This document shows positions 35,586 through 45,455 of a stretch of 64,000 nucleotides of DNA, in pieces; positions within the stretch are counted from its first letter, which is position 1, and each line of letters starts with the position of its first letter. The notes beneath the pieces were generated by a model. That model searched no databases. It was not told the DNA's origin and saw only the letters and a list, made by a program, of their open reading frames with translations. The stretch is from an uncultured Bacilli bacterium. GTDB lineage: Bacteria; Bacillota_I; Bacilli_A; RF39; UBA660. Position numbers and translations under genes: made by a program. The stretch spans positions 186,001 to 250,000 of the forward strand of contig CALVQT010000001.1 in NCBI GenBank assembly GCA_944358375.1, in the 5' to 3' direction.

Positions 35586-36156
35586 TATGTCTTGGCCAAC
35601 CATAGTTATTGTATCTTGTGTATTAATAATTATGAGAGTTACTATTTTAATAAAAAGCGATAGAAAAAATTTTGTTTTACATGAAGAAATATTTAATTTA
35701 TTATTTATAATATACTTAATTGCATTATTCCAACTTGTTACTAGTCAAGATATTGCTGGTGGTGGGTCAAATTTTACTCCTTTTAAAGAAATATTTAGAT
35801 ATGAGTATGGAACTAGCGAATTTTATAAACAAGTATTTGGAAATATATTATTATTTATTCCTTTTGGATATTTTGTATCTAGATATTGTAAAATAAAAGG
35901 CATGTTTTCAATAACGATTATATCATTGATTTCAAGTGGAGTTATAGAATGTACGCAACATTTTATCGGTAGAAGTTTTGATGTTGATGATATAATACTA
36001 AATACTATTGGTGGTATTATAGGTTTTTTGATTTTTATTGGATTAAATGCAATAAAAAATCATTTACCTAAAATTTTTAGAAAAAGATGGTTTTATAATC
36101 TACTTAGTATATTAGTAATAATAATATTTATACTTTATTTGTTAAAAATTATATAA
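35557..36156 (+). CDS. VanZ-family membrane protein
   Basis: A 199-residue protein with five hydrophobic segments. FTPFKEI, then NILLFIPFGYFVS, ECTQHFIGRSFDVDDIILNTIGGIIGF are the hallmark VanZ-like motifs, including the conserved Glu-x2-Q and R-x-FDxDD-x2-N-x2-G. VanZ-like proteins affect glycopeptide or lipoglycopeptide resistance and cell-envelope traits, but the mechanism is unclear. It occupies the place where Bacillus has phoH and yqfF (pgpH) between yqfD and ybeY. The start overlaps the yqfD end, with GGAAG as ribosome site. Confidence 0.88.
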   Translation: MRSAVMQVVNMSWPTIVIVSCVLIIMRVTILIKSDRKNFVLHEEIFNLLFIIYLIALFQLVTSQDIAGGGSNFTPFKEIFRYEYGTSEFYKQVFGNILLFIPFGYFVSRYCKIKGMFSITIISLISSGVIECTQHFIGRSFDVDDIILNTIGGIIGFLIFIGLNAIKNHLPKIFRKRWFYNLLSILVIIIFILYLLKII

Positions 36157-36166
36157 AGGGGGGACT

Positions 36167-36607
36167 ATGAAAAATTATATTTTTAATGAAACTGATGAAG
36201 AAATTGACTTCACAGAGTTAGATCAAGTGATTAAATTCGCATGTAATTACTTAAATATTAAAAATCCTTTATTAAATATAGTAGTTGTTGATAATAATAG
36301 AATTCGACAAATAAATAAAGATTATAGAAATAAAGATGCAGTTACGGATGTTATATCTTTTGCTTTTGAAGAAGTAAAAGATGTTGAGTATAGTAATTTT
36401 AGATTTTTAGGGGAAATATATATATCTTATGAAAGATGTGTTAGTCAAGCTAAAGACTATGGTCATAGTATTAAAAGAGAATTTTGTTATTTAGCAGTTC
36501 ATGGATTATTACATTTATTAGGATATGATCATATGAATGAAGAAGATAAAGAAGTCATGAGAGCTCTTGAGGAGGAGATATTAAGTAAATATGATATCAA
36601 GAGATGA
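36167..36607 (+). CDS. ybeY: Endoribonuclease YbeY
   Basis: A 146-residue metal-dependent RNase for 16S rRNA 3' maturation and ribosome quality control. The zinc motif HGLLHLLGYDH (H-x3-H-x5-H) and NKDYRNKDAVTDVISF are present, so the active site looks intact. It has a strong AAGGGGGGA ribosome site. The last 17 bases overlap dgkA, and it ends in TGA. Confidence 0.96.
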   Translation: MKNYIFNETDEEIDFTELDQVIKFACNYLNIKNPLLNIVVVDNNRIRQINKDYRNKDAVTDVISFAFEEVKDVEYSNFRFLGEIYISYERCVSQAKDYGHSIKREFCYLAVHGLLHLLGYDHMNEEDKEVMRALEEEILSKYDIKR

Positions 36608-36983
36608 AAGAAAAAATCAAAAAGGGATTAAAAAATTTATAAATAGTTTTAAATATCCTATTAAGGGACTTAGATATGCATATAATAATGAGCAAAATTT
36701 AGTAGTCGATGTAGGTATTGCACTAGTGGTTTGCATATTTGGAGTTTTATTTCATATTAATAAATATGAATGGGCTATTTTAGTTTTAACAATAGGACTT
36801 GTAATATCTTGTGAATTAATTAATACTGCTATTGAAGCAGTAGTTGATCTTGTAACACAAGAATATCATCCACTTGCTAAAGTTGCTAAAGATACAAGTG
36901 CCGCAGCGGTATTTATTTTTGCATTAGTAGCAATAATAGTTGGAATAATAATATTTGTTCCTAAAATAATCAGTTTAATATAA
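36591..36983 (+). CDS. dgkA: Undecaprenol/diacylglycerol kinase
   Basis: A 130-residue membrane enzyme with three TM segments. SFKYPIKGLRYAYNNEQN near the N-terminus and ELINTAIEAVVDL in the second half are the conserved DgkA motifs, and the catalytic Glu lies in the latter. In Gram-positives the enzyme phosphorylates undecaprenol for wall-lipid recycling. It overlaps ybeY and lies nine bases before cdd. Confidence 0.93.
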   Translation: MISRDERKNQKGIKKFINSFKYPIKGLRYAYNNEQNLVVDVGIALVVCIFGVLFHINKYEWAILVLTIGLVISCELINTAIEAVVDLVTQEYHPLAKVAKDTSAAAVFIFALVAIIVGIIIFVPKIISLI

Positions 36984-36992
36984 AGGAGTAGT

Positions 36993-37373
36993 ATGAAAGA
37001 AAAATTAGAAAAATTATTGAATAATAGTTATGCCCCATATTCAAATATGCATTTTGCTTGTATAGTTGAGATGAAAAGTGGCAATTTTTATTCAGGCGTT
37101 AATGTAGAAAATGCATCATATGGTGGAAGTATATGCGCTGAGAGAAATGCAATAAATAATGCTATAAGTCATGGTGAAAAAGATTTTAAAGTATTATATT
37201 TAATGACAAATAGTGATAATATATGCTATCCATGTAATATATGTAAACAAACTTTTTTAGAATTTTTTGATAAAGAAGTTATTTTTAATATAATGACTAA
37301 AAGTGGGAAAATGGAAGTCATGACTTTTGAAAAATTGATGACAACTACATTCTCTAAGGAGAATTTAGTATGA
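36993..37373 (+). CDS. cdd: Cytidine deaminase
   Basis: A 126-residue zinc enzyme of pyrimidine salvage that turns cytidine into uridine. The zinc motif CAERNA with its Glu, and PCNIC supplying the other two Cys, are intact. The N-terminal APYSNMHFACIV and the ENASYGGSICAER segment are typical. It has AAAGGAG as ribosome site and ends in TGA within ATGA, overlapping era by four bases. Confidence 0.95.
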   Translation: MKEKLEKLLNNSYAPYSNMHFACIVEMKSGNFYSGVNVENASYGGSICAERNAINNAISHGEKDFKVLYLMTNSDNICYPCNICKQTFLEFFDKEVIFNIMTKSGKMEVMTFEKLMTTTFSKENLV

Positions 37374-38260
37374 AAAGTGGTTTTGTAAGTATAATTGGTA
37401 GACCTAATACTGGTAAAAGTACACTGTTGAATTCAATTATAAAAGAAAAAGTAGCTATTATTTCGCCAAAACCTCAAACCACAAGAAATTTAATTCAAGG
37501 GATATATAATGAAGAGGACACACAAATAGTTTTTGTTGATACTCCTGGAATTCATAAACCAATAGATAAACTTGGTGTAGTATTAAATGATCAAGCATAT
37601 TATTCGATAAATGATGTAGATATAATTTTATTTGTAGTTGATGCTAGTGAAAAGTATGGTAAAGGTGATCAATTTATTATTGACAAACTTCAAGAAATAG
37701 ATAAACCAGTTTTTTTAGTTTTGAATAAAATAGATAAATTAACTGATAATGAAATATTTTTAAAAATAAATGAATATAAGAATTTATATGAATTTGCAGA
37801 AATAATTCCAGTGTCTGCGCTAAAGAACGATAATACTGATAGATTAATAAAAGTTCTTAAAAATTATTTACCAGATAGTGTAAAATATTTTTTGGATGGT
37901 GAAACTACTACAACTGAATTAGATTTTAGATTATCTGAACTTGTTAGAGAAAAAATATTTATACATACTAATGATGAAGTACCACATTCAATATCATGTA
38001 AATTAATTGGTTATGAAGAAGAAAGTGATATAGTTAAGGTGTATATAGATATTATAGTTGATAGAGATTCATTAAAAAAAATAATCGTTGGAGCAGGCGG
38101 ACAAATGATAAAAACAATAGGGCATGAAGCGAGAGTGGATATGGAGAATTTATTAGGAAAAAAAGTATATCTTGAATTATATTGTAAAACTATAAAAAAA
38201 TGGAGAGAAAAAGAAAAATACATTAAAGATTTAGGGTATTTAATTAAAAATGATGAATAA
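37370..38260 (+). CDS. era: GTPase Era
   Basis: A 296-residue GTPase that binds the 3' end of 16S rRNA and helps 30S assembly. G1 is GRPNTGKST, G3 is DTPGIH, G4 is NKID and G5 is VSALK. The C-terminal KH domain includes IIVGAGGQMIKTIG. The cdd-era-yqzL-recO order matches Bacillus. Translation is coupled to cdd through the ATGA overlap. Confidence 0.97.
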   Translation: MKSGFVSIIGRPNTGKSTLLNSIIKEKVAIISPKPQTTRNLIQGIYNEEDTQIVFVDTPGIHKPIDKLGVVLNDQAYYSINDVDIILFVVDASEKYGKGDQFIIDKLQEIDKPVFLVLNKIDKLTDNEIFLKINEYKNLYEFAEIIPVSALKNDNTDRLIKVLKNYLPDSVKYFLDGETTTTELDFRLSELVREKIFIHTNDEVPHSISCKLIGYEEESDIVKVYIDIIVDRDSLKKIIVGAGGQMIKTIGHEARVDMENLLGKKVYLELYCKTIKKWREKEKYIKDLGYLIKNDE

Positions 38261-38304
38261 TATTTTTAAAATCCCTGCAATATAATATTGTAAGGAGAGA
38301 AAAT

Positions 38305-38385
38305 ATGACTAAAAATGAAGCATGGAAAAAATTTAAGGAAACTGGAAAAATAGAATATTATTTAGAATATAAGAAAGGAAAATAA
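38305..38385 (+). CDS. yqzL: YqzL-family small protein
   Basis: A 26-residue protein, MTKNEAWKKFKETGKIEYYL then EYKKGK, behind a strong AAGGAGAG ribosome site. The pattern W-x2-F-x2-TG-x-I-x2-YL-x2-K and the position between era and recO match YqzL of Bacillus, whose function is unknown. The terminator that follows begins directly after its stop. Confidence 0.85.
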   Translation: MTKNEAWKKFKETGKIEYYLEYKKGK

Positions 38386-38414
38386 GCATAAAGATAATCT
38401 TTATGCTTTAATTT
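38386..38414 (+). terminator. Terminator after yqzL
   Basis: GCATAAAGAT and ATCTTTATGC form a ten-base stem with a one-base loop that opens in practice, followed by TTTAATTT. The recO start lies only five bases after it. Confidence 0.7.
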
Positions 38415-38418
38415 AAAC

Positions 38419-39147
38419 ATGAAGATTATTAGTGTAGAGGCAATAGTAGTAGGGGTAACACCATATAAAGAAAATAGTAGAATAATTAATATATTTACAA
38501 AAGATCATGGAATTATAGGATGTTATTCTAAAGGATGTAAAAATATTAAAAGTAAACTTAGATTAATAAGTGAAAGATTTGCATATGCTAAATTCCAAAT
38601 ATCTTATAAAGATAAAGGCTTATCTATTTTATTAGAAGGCGATATAATAAACTATTTTGATAACATTAAAAATGATATTATTAAGCTAAGTTATTTAACT
38701 TATATATGTGATTTATCAACTAAGGTATATAAAGAATGTGAAGATAGTGAAGTATATGATTTAATGATGAGTGCCATTAATAAAATAGAAGCTGATTTTA
38801 ATCCTAAAATAATAACTAATATATTGGAATTACAATATTTAAATTATATTGGAATTAAATTAAATTTAGATGAGTGTGTTTGTTGTGGAAGTAGTAAAGT
38901 AGTAACATTGTCTCTTGAAAGAGGAGGATATGTATGTGCTAAATGCTTAAAAAATGAACCAATTATAAGTGAAAAAGTTATTAAGCTATTAAGACTTTAT
39001 AATTATGTAGATATATCTAAAATAAATAATCTTGAAATAGATGAAGATGTATCAAATAAAATAAATATTATAATAGATGAATATTATGACAGATATTCTG
39101 GAATTAGTACGAAAAGTAAGAAGTTTTTAAAAGAAATTGATAGTTGA
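38419..39147 (+). CDS. recO: DNA repair protein RecO
   Basis: A 242-residue RecF-pathway mediator. It has an N-terminal OB-fold with EAIVVGVTPYKENSRIINIFT, a helical middle, and a zinc site CVCCGS ... CAKC near residues 155-178. No ribosome site precedes ATG 38419, and a -10-like TTTAAT sits six bases upstream, so it may be leaderless. It ends in TGA within a terminator hairpin. Confidence 0.92.
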   Translation: MKIISVEAIVVGVTPYKENSRIINIFTKDHGIIGCYSKGCKNIKSKLRLISERFAYAKFQISYKDKGLSILLEGDIINYFDNIKNDIIKLSYLTYICDLSTKVYKECEDSEVYDLMMSAINKIEADFNPKIITNILELQYLNYIGIKLNLDECVCCGSSKVVTLSLERGGYVCAKCLKNEPIISEKVIKLLRLYNYVDISKINNLEIDEDVSNKINIIIDEYYDRYSGISTKSKKFLKEIDS

Positions 39148-39169
39148 ATTATCAATTTCTTTTTATTTT
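39133..39169 (+). terminator. Terminator of recO
   Basis: GAAATTGATA and TATCAATTTC form a ten-base stem that includes the recO stop codon in its loop region, followed by T-rich sequence. Confidence 0.85.
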
Positions 39170-39288
39170 ATACATAGTTGTGGGAGAAACTATTTAATTA
39201 AAGTTGATGAAATCTTTAAAGTAAACATAGTACAAAATGTAAAATGAATATTTGCTTTTTTTAAAATATAGTATAATATGAGCAGGAG

Positions 39289-40570
39289 ATGATATTATAT
39301 GAAAAATATTTACCTAGAATTGTTGATGATATTTTAAAAAATAAATTAGATATATGGGTGCAGTTGTAATAGAAGAACCTAAATGGTGTGGGAAATCAAC
39401 AATGGCTAAACAAGTTAGTAAAAGTGTAATAGAATTGCAAGATTCTGATAAAAAAATTCAATATGATAATATTAGTGAAACTAAACCATCTTTATTTTTA
39501 GAAGGTGAAAAGCCAAGATTGTTTGATGAGTGTCGAATGTATCCTATTATATGGGATTCAATTAGAACTAATATAGATTATACTGGTGAAAAAGGGCAAT
39601 ATATATTAACAGGTTCAGCAAAACCATTCGAAGATTGTATCATGCATACAGGAACTGGAAGAATTTTCAAACTACTTATGAGAACAATTTCATTATATGA
39701 ATCTGGTGATTCTAATGGATTAGTTTCTTTAAAAGATATTATTGATGGTAAAGAAATATCAGGTGTATCAAATTTAGAACTAGAAGATATTAAAAATGCT
39801 ATGATAAGATGCGGTTGAACTGAATCATTAAACATTAGTTGAGAAAATAGATTTAAAGTTGCTAAAGAATATGCTCAAATTTTAGTTAATGAAGAAGTTA
39901 GAACTATAGATGGAGTAGAAAGAGATAAAATAAAGATGGAATCTTTATTGAAAAGTATAAGTAAAAATGTTTCTACATCAACAAATAAAAAGACAATATC
40001 AAATAATATGTCAATTATTTTTAAAGAAGAAATATCAGACCAACAGTAGATGATTATTTAACTATATTAGAAAAACTATTTGTATTAGAATATGTACTTG
40101 CTACAAATTTAAATTTAAGATCATCTATACAATTAAGAACTAATCCAAAAATAGAATTAGTAGATCCTTCTATAGTAATTGCATCTTTAGGATTATTTAA
40201 TAAATGATTTAAATTTTATTGGATTTATATTTGAGAATATGTGTTATAGAGATTTAAAAATATATGCTGATTCTTTAGGAGCTGAATTATTTTATTATAG
40301 AGATAATAAAGATTATGAAGTTGATTTTATATTACGATGTGAAAATGGTAAATGGGGGGGCTATTGAGGTAAAATTAGGTGCAAAGCAAATAGAAGAATC
40401 AGCAAATAATTTAAAGAAGTTTAAAGAAAAGGTTGATGTTGAAAAGAGTGGAGAGCCATCATTTTTACTTGTTTTAAGTGGTGGGAATTATCATATGTAC
40501 GTAAAAATAAAATATATGTTGTATCAATAGGAAATCTAAAGAATTATTTGTTTTTAATACAAAAAATATA
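39289..40570 (+). pseudogene. Decayed DUF4143-type AAA ATPase
   Basis: Joined across frames, the sequence reads as a roughly 400-residue ATPase of the AAA_14/DUF4143 group: YLPRIVDDILKNKLD, then EEPKWCGKSTMAKQ (Walker A), LFDECRMYPIIWDSIR (Walker B region), ILTGSAKP, SRPTVDDYLTILEKLFVLE, FIFENMCYRDLKIYA, DYEVDFIL and AIEVKLGAKQIEE. It is broken by frameshifts near 39350, 40040, 40200, 40360 (an extra G in a G run) and 40500, and by TGA at 39816-39818 and 39840-39842. Both TGA codons fall where Trp is expected (RCG-W-TES, IS-W-ENR). Intact relatives are common in gut bacteria, where their function is unclear. Confidence 0.85.
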
Positions 40571-40623
40571 ATAAAACACTTGCTCATCAATTGGATGATT
40601 TATGCATTACATTTTGATATTTA

Positions 40624-40660
40624 TACTAGTTATATTTAATAAAATATGACTAGTTTTTAT
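40624..40660 (+). terminator. Hairpin before the DUF6273-like gene
   Basis: ACTAGTTATATTT pairs with AAATATGACTAGT and is followed by TTTTT. It is nearly identical to the terminator after the next gene. Confidence 0.75.
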
Positions 40661-40716
40661 GTGATTATATTTATAAAAATACATAAGAATCAATTATCAG
40701 CAACTTTTTTCAAAAC

Positions 40717-40745
40717 TTGATTGAGTATTGCTTGAATAGTATAAT
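40717..40745 (+). promoter_or_regulatory. Promoter of the DUF6273-like gene
   Basis: TTGATT (40717-40722) and TATAAT (40740-40745) are 17 bases apart. The expected transcript start near 40752 rules out upstream start codons and supports ATG 40771. Confidence 0.7.
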
Positions 40746-40770
40746 TTGTATAAGATACAATAGTTTGAGA

Positions 40771-41718
40771 ATGAAGAAATATATGAGAAATAAATTAAAA
40801 AATATTATAAAATATATTGTTATTTTTATTTTTGGTGGAATATTTTTCTCAGAATTAGTCTATGCTGAAATGTTATTTAATGCTTTGGAAGTAGAATATG
40901 ATAATACAAATAATGGAGCTAATAGTACAGATGTACAAAGTGCGATAGATGAATTATATGATTTAACCGAAAATCATTGTCCAGACGGTTATAAATGTGA
41001 GATAATACCTGATGTTCCAGATCCGGTATCATTTGAGGATGATTCATGGGAAACAATATCAAATGCTGTAAGGACTGGGAATTCAAGTGTATATAAAGTA
41101 GGGGATACAAAAGAAGTTGAATTAGATGGTTATGGTACTTTTACTGTAAGAATAGCAAATATTTCAACGCCTACTGCATGCAAGAGTACAGGGTTCAGTC
41201 AAACAGCATGTGGATTTGTGGTTGAGTTTGAAGAATTAGTAACTAATTATAAAATGAATTCATCCAATTCAAACATAGGTGGTTGGAGAGATAGCGAAAT
41301 GCGTACGTTTGTGAATACAACTGTATATAATGCACTTCCAAATGATTTGCAAAACGTTATAGGTGAAACATATGTAGTATCGGGTCATGGTGATAGAGAT
41401 TACAGTAATTTTGTTACTACTGACAAATTATACTTATTATCCGCAAAAGAAGTATGGGGAAGTGGTAGTTTTATAAATACTGATTCTGCTGCTTCATCAA
41501 CAAGACAGCTAGATTATTATAGTAGTATTGGTGTAAGTAGTACTAATTATGGTGGTGCAATAAAATATAATTCTAGCAAAAGTGCTGTAGGCTGGTGGTT
41601 GCGTTCTGGTACTAATGATTATTATCAATATTTTCATATTGTATATACCATTGGTGATTTACGTAATAATAATGCTAGTTATGGTAATGTTGTGATACCA
41701 GCATTTAGAATTGGTTAA
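40771..41718 (+). CDS. Exported DUF6273-like surface protein
   Basis: A 315-residue protein. A basic N-terminus and hydrophobic segment (about residues 11-30, ending VYAEM) indicate export. STDVQSAIDELYDLTENH is a linker often seen in surface proteins of gut Firmicutes, followed by a Cys pair CPDGYKC. The C-terminal domain (about 95-315), with YKVGDTKEVELDGYGTFTVRIAN, GGWRDSEMRTFVN, LLSAKEVWG, GWWLRSG and VIPAFRIG, matches the DUF6273 pattern related to phage-tail and FISUMP-like lectin folds. Function is probably binding, which is inference. Near-identical terminators on both sides suggest it moves or was copied as a unit. Confidence 0.75.
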   Translation: MKKYMRNKLKNIIKYIVIFIFGGIFFSELVYAEMLFNALEVEYDNTNNGANSTDVQSAIDELYDLTENHCPDGYKCEIIPDVPDPVSFEDDSWETISNAVRTGNSSVYKVGDTKEVELDGYGTFTVRIANISTPTACKSTGFSQTACGFVVEFEELVTNYKMNSSNSNIGGWRDSEMRTFVNTTVYNALPNDLQNVIGETYVVSGHGDRDYSNFVTTDKLYLLSAKEVWGSGSFINTDSAASSTRQLDYYSSIGVSSTNYGGAIKYNSSKSAVGWWLRSGTNDYYQYFHIVYTIGDLRNNNASYGNVVIPAFRIG

Positions 41719-41732
41719 AATAATATATTTAT

Positions 41733-41769
41733 ACTAGTTATATTTTAATTAAATATAACTAGTTTTTTA
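41733..41769 (+). terminator. Terminator of the DUF6273-like gene
   Basis: ACTAGTTATATTT and AAATATAACTAGT form a perfect 13-base stem over a short AATT-type loop, followed by six T residues. Confidence 0.9.
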
Positions 41770-41792
41770 TTGTTAAAAAAAATAAAAAAAAA

Positions 41793-41819
41793 TTAGCACT
41801 CATATATTGACATTGCTAA
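41793..41819 (+). promoter_or_regulatory. CIRCE operator 1 (imperfect)
   Basis: TTAGCACTC, nine bases, then CATTGCTAA, which matches seven of nine positions of the right CIRCE half. The spacing is exactly the CIRCE spacing of nine. It overlaps the -35 box of the hrcA promoter. Confidence 0.7.
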
Positions 41820-41835
41820 CATATAATATTATAAT
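41807..41835 (+). promoter_or_regulatory. Promoter of the hrcA-grpE-dnaK operon
   Basis: A consensus sigma-A promoter: TTGACA (41807-41812) and TATAAT (41830-41835) exactly 17 bases apart. It lies between and overlapping two CIRCE operators. Confidence 0.9.
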
Positions 41836-41839
41836 ATAT

Positions 41840-41866
41840 TTAGCACTGAAAGAAAAAGAGTGCTAA
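41840..41866 (+). promoter_or_regulatory. CIRCE operator 2
   Basis: TTAGCACTG, nine bases, GAGTGCTAA: one mismatch to the consensus TTAGCACTC-N9-GAGTGCTAA. It covers the expected transcript start and directly precedes the hrcA ribosome site, so HrcA represses its own operon. Confidence 0.95.
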
Positions 41867-41878
41867 AGGAGGTATATG

Positions 41879-42901
41879 ATGATTATAACAAGACAAAAAG
41901 AATTACTAAAAACTATTGTTGAAGAATATGTTAAAACAGCTAGACCAGTTGGCAGTAAAGCTTTATGTAAAAAATTTAAATGTTCAAGCGCGACAATTAG
42001 AAATGATATGGCATTTTTAGAAGAACTTGGATATTTAGAAAAGACCCATATATCTTCAGGTAGAGTGCCATCTGAGGATGGATATAGATATTATGTTGAC
42101 AACTTAATGGAGCCTAAAAAAATTAGTGGAGAGGATATGCTTAGACTCCAAACTATATTTAGTAATAAAGAATTAGAATTAAATGATGCTATTACTAAAA
42201 GCTTAGAGATAATAAGTGATATCACAAATTATACATCAGTTATTTTAGGTAAAGAATCAAGTGATAATTTACTTCAAAAAGTTGAAGTAGTTCCACTAAA
42301 TGATAGACAATTAATAGCAATATTAATTACAAACACAGGTCATATCGAAAATAAGAATGTTAACTTAAAAGAAAATATTCCATCTAATGAAATAGCAAAA
42401 ACTACTGAGTTATTAAATAAAATACTTATAGGGACGCCAATAGATGATGTTCCAAGTAAGTTAGAATTTGAAGTAAAACCAGTTATTAGAAACTATATTC
42501 AAAACTATGAAGTAGTTTATAATGCTTTTTACAATGCTTTATCTAACTTTACTAATGAAAGGGATGTTAAATTTACTGGTAAAACTAATATATTAAAACA
42601 ACCGGAATTCAATACAGTCGATGATATTAAAAATATTATAAGTAAATTTGAAAGCAAAGATATGGTGAGTAAAATTGAAGAGGCCAACGATGAGGTTAAG
42701 ATATATATTGGTAGTCAAAGTGAAATAGATAATAATGTTACAGTAGTAAAGACAAAATATAAAGCAGATGGAAAAGAGGGAACAATTGCTATTATTGGTC
42801 CTAAGAGAATGGAATACGAACGCGTTGTAAATATGCTTGAATATTTAAAAGAAAATATTGAAGCGAAAAGAAAGGAAAATTCAGTTGAAAAAGCAAGTTA
42901 A
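41879..42901 (+). CDS. hrcA: Heat-inducible transcription repressor HrcA
   Basis: A 340-residue repressor that binds CIRCE and responds to GroE availability. The winged helix (residues 1-75) has TRQKELLKTIVEEYVKTARPVGSKAL, SSATIRNDMAFLEELGYL and SGRVPSEDGYRYYVD. The C-terminal GAF-like domain ends IAIIGPKRMEYERVVNMLEYL. ATG 41879 is preferred over 41876 because of its spacing to AAAGGAGGT. It overlaps the grpE start. Confidence 0.96.
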   Translation: MIITRQKELLKTIVEEYVKTARPVGSKALCKKFKCSSATIRNDMAFLEELGYLEKTHISSGRVPSEDGYRYYVDNLMEPKKISGEDMLRLQTIFSNKELELNDAITKSLEIISDITNYTSVILGKESSDNLLQKVEVVPLNDRQLIAILITNTGHIENKNVNLKENIPSNEIAKTTELLNKILIGTPIDDVPSKLEFEVKPVIRNYIQNYEVVYNAFYNALSNFTNERDVKFTGKTNILKQPEFNTVDDIKNIISKFESKDMVSKIEEANDEVKIYIGSQSEIDNNVTVVKTKYKADGKEGTIAIIGPKRMEYERVVNMLEYLKENIEAKRKENSVEKAS

Positions 42902-43511
42902 TGAGAATGAAATAAAAGATAAAAATGAATCTAACACTATTAATAACGAGCAAAAAGTCAATGAAGAAACTAAAACTACTGAAAATACGAATACAAGTGA
43001 AAGTACATGCAATGGTTCTTGTAATGAATGTAGTGGATGTGGAAATATTGATAATGAAACTCTTATTAAAATACTAGATTCAAGAAATAAAGAATTAGAA
43101 GAAAAATATATGCGTTTACAAGCAGAATATTTAAATTTTAAAACTAGAACTCAAAATGAAGTAAGCAGAATGCTTCAATATGAAGGAGAAGACTTCATTA
43201 AAGAGTTATTACCAGTTAAGGATAATCTTGAAAGAGCTGTTATGTTAGATGATAATGATTTAAGTGATGAAGTAAGCAAATTCTTAAGTGGAGTAAAATT
43301 AATACTTGGAAACTTAACAACATTATTTGATAAATTCCAAGTAAAAGAAATTGAATGTCTAGGACTTGAATTTGATCCTACACTAGAAGATGCTGTATTG
43401 GTTGAACATGACGAAAATAAACCTGAAAATGTGATTTTAGAAGTTCTTGCTAAAGGATATAAATATAAAGATAAAGTTATTAGACATGCAACAGTAAAAG
43501 TTAATAAATAA
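42885..43511 (+). CDS. grpE: Nucleotide exchange factor GrpE with N-terminal Cys cluster
   Basis: A 208-residue DnaK cochaperone. The central long helix (KELEEKYMRLQAEYLNFKTRT) and the C-terminal beta domain (FDPTLEDAVLVEHDE, VLAKGYKYKDKVIRHATVKV) are standard. Unusual is the disordered N-terminal stretch CNGSCNECSGCG (C-x3-C-x2-C-x2-C) at about residues 42-53, which could hold metal or respond to redox. The start is taken as TTG 42885 inside the hrcA end, since AAAGGA is nine bases upstream and no ATG is available before the conserved part. Confidence 0.92.
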   Translation: MKKQVNENEIKDKNESNTINNEQKVNEETKTTENTNTSESTCNGSCNECSGCGNIDNETLIKILDSRNKELEEKYMRLQAEYLNFKTRTQNEVSRMLQYEGEDFIKELLPVKDNLERAVMLDDNDLSDEVSKFLSGVKLILGNLTTLFDKFQVKEIECLGLEFDPTLEDAVLVEHDENKPENVILEVLAKGYKYKDKVIRHATVKVNK

Positions 43512-43516
43512 TATAA

Positions 43517-45391
<1,875 letters not shown>

Positions 45392-45403
45392 TTATTAAAT
45401 ATT

Positions 45404-45430
45404 GGGGCTCTAATATGAGCCCTTATTTAA
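45404..45430 (+). terminator. Terminator/attenuator after dnaK
   Basis: GGGGCTC and GAGCCC(T) form a GC-rich stem over TAATAT, followed by a T-rich stretch. It would separate or reduce transcription into pepF-dnaJ. Confidence 0.75.
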
Positions 45431-45455
45431 TAAAACTATAATGTAAAGGAGCAAT

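Noticed and set aside
40315..40530. Small 71-residue gene
   Set aside because: It is a frame-shifted fragment of the decayed DUF4143 ATPase (contains the AIEVKLGAKQ block).
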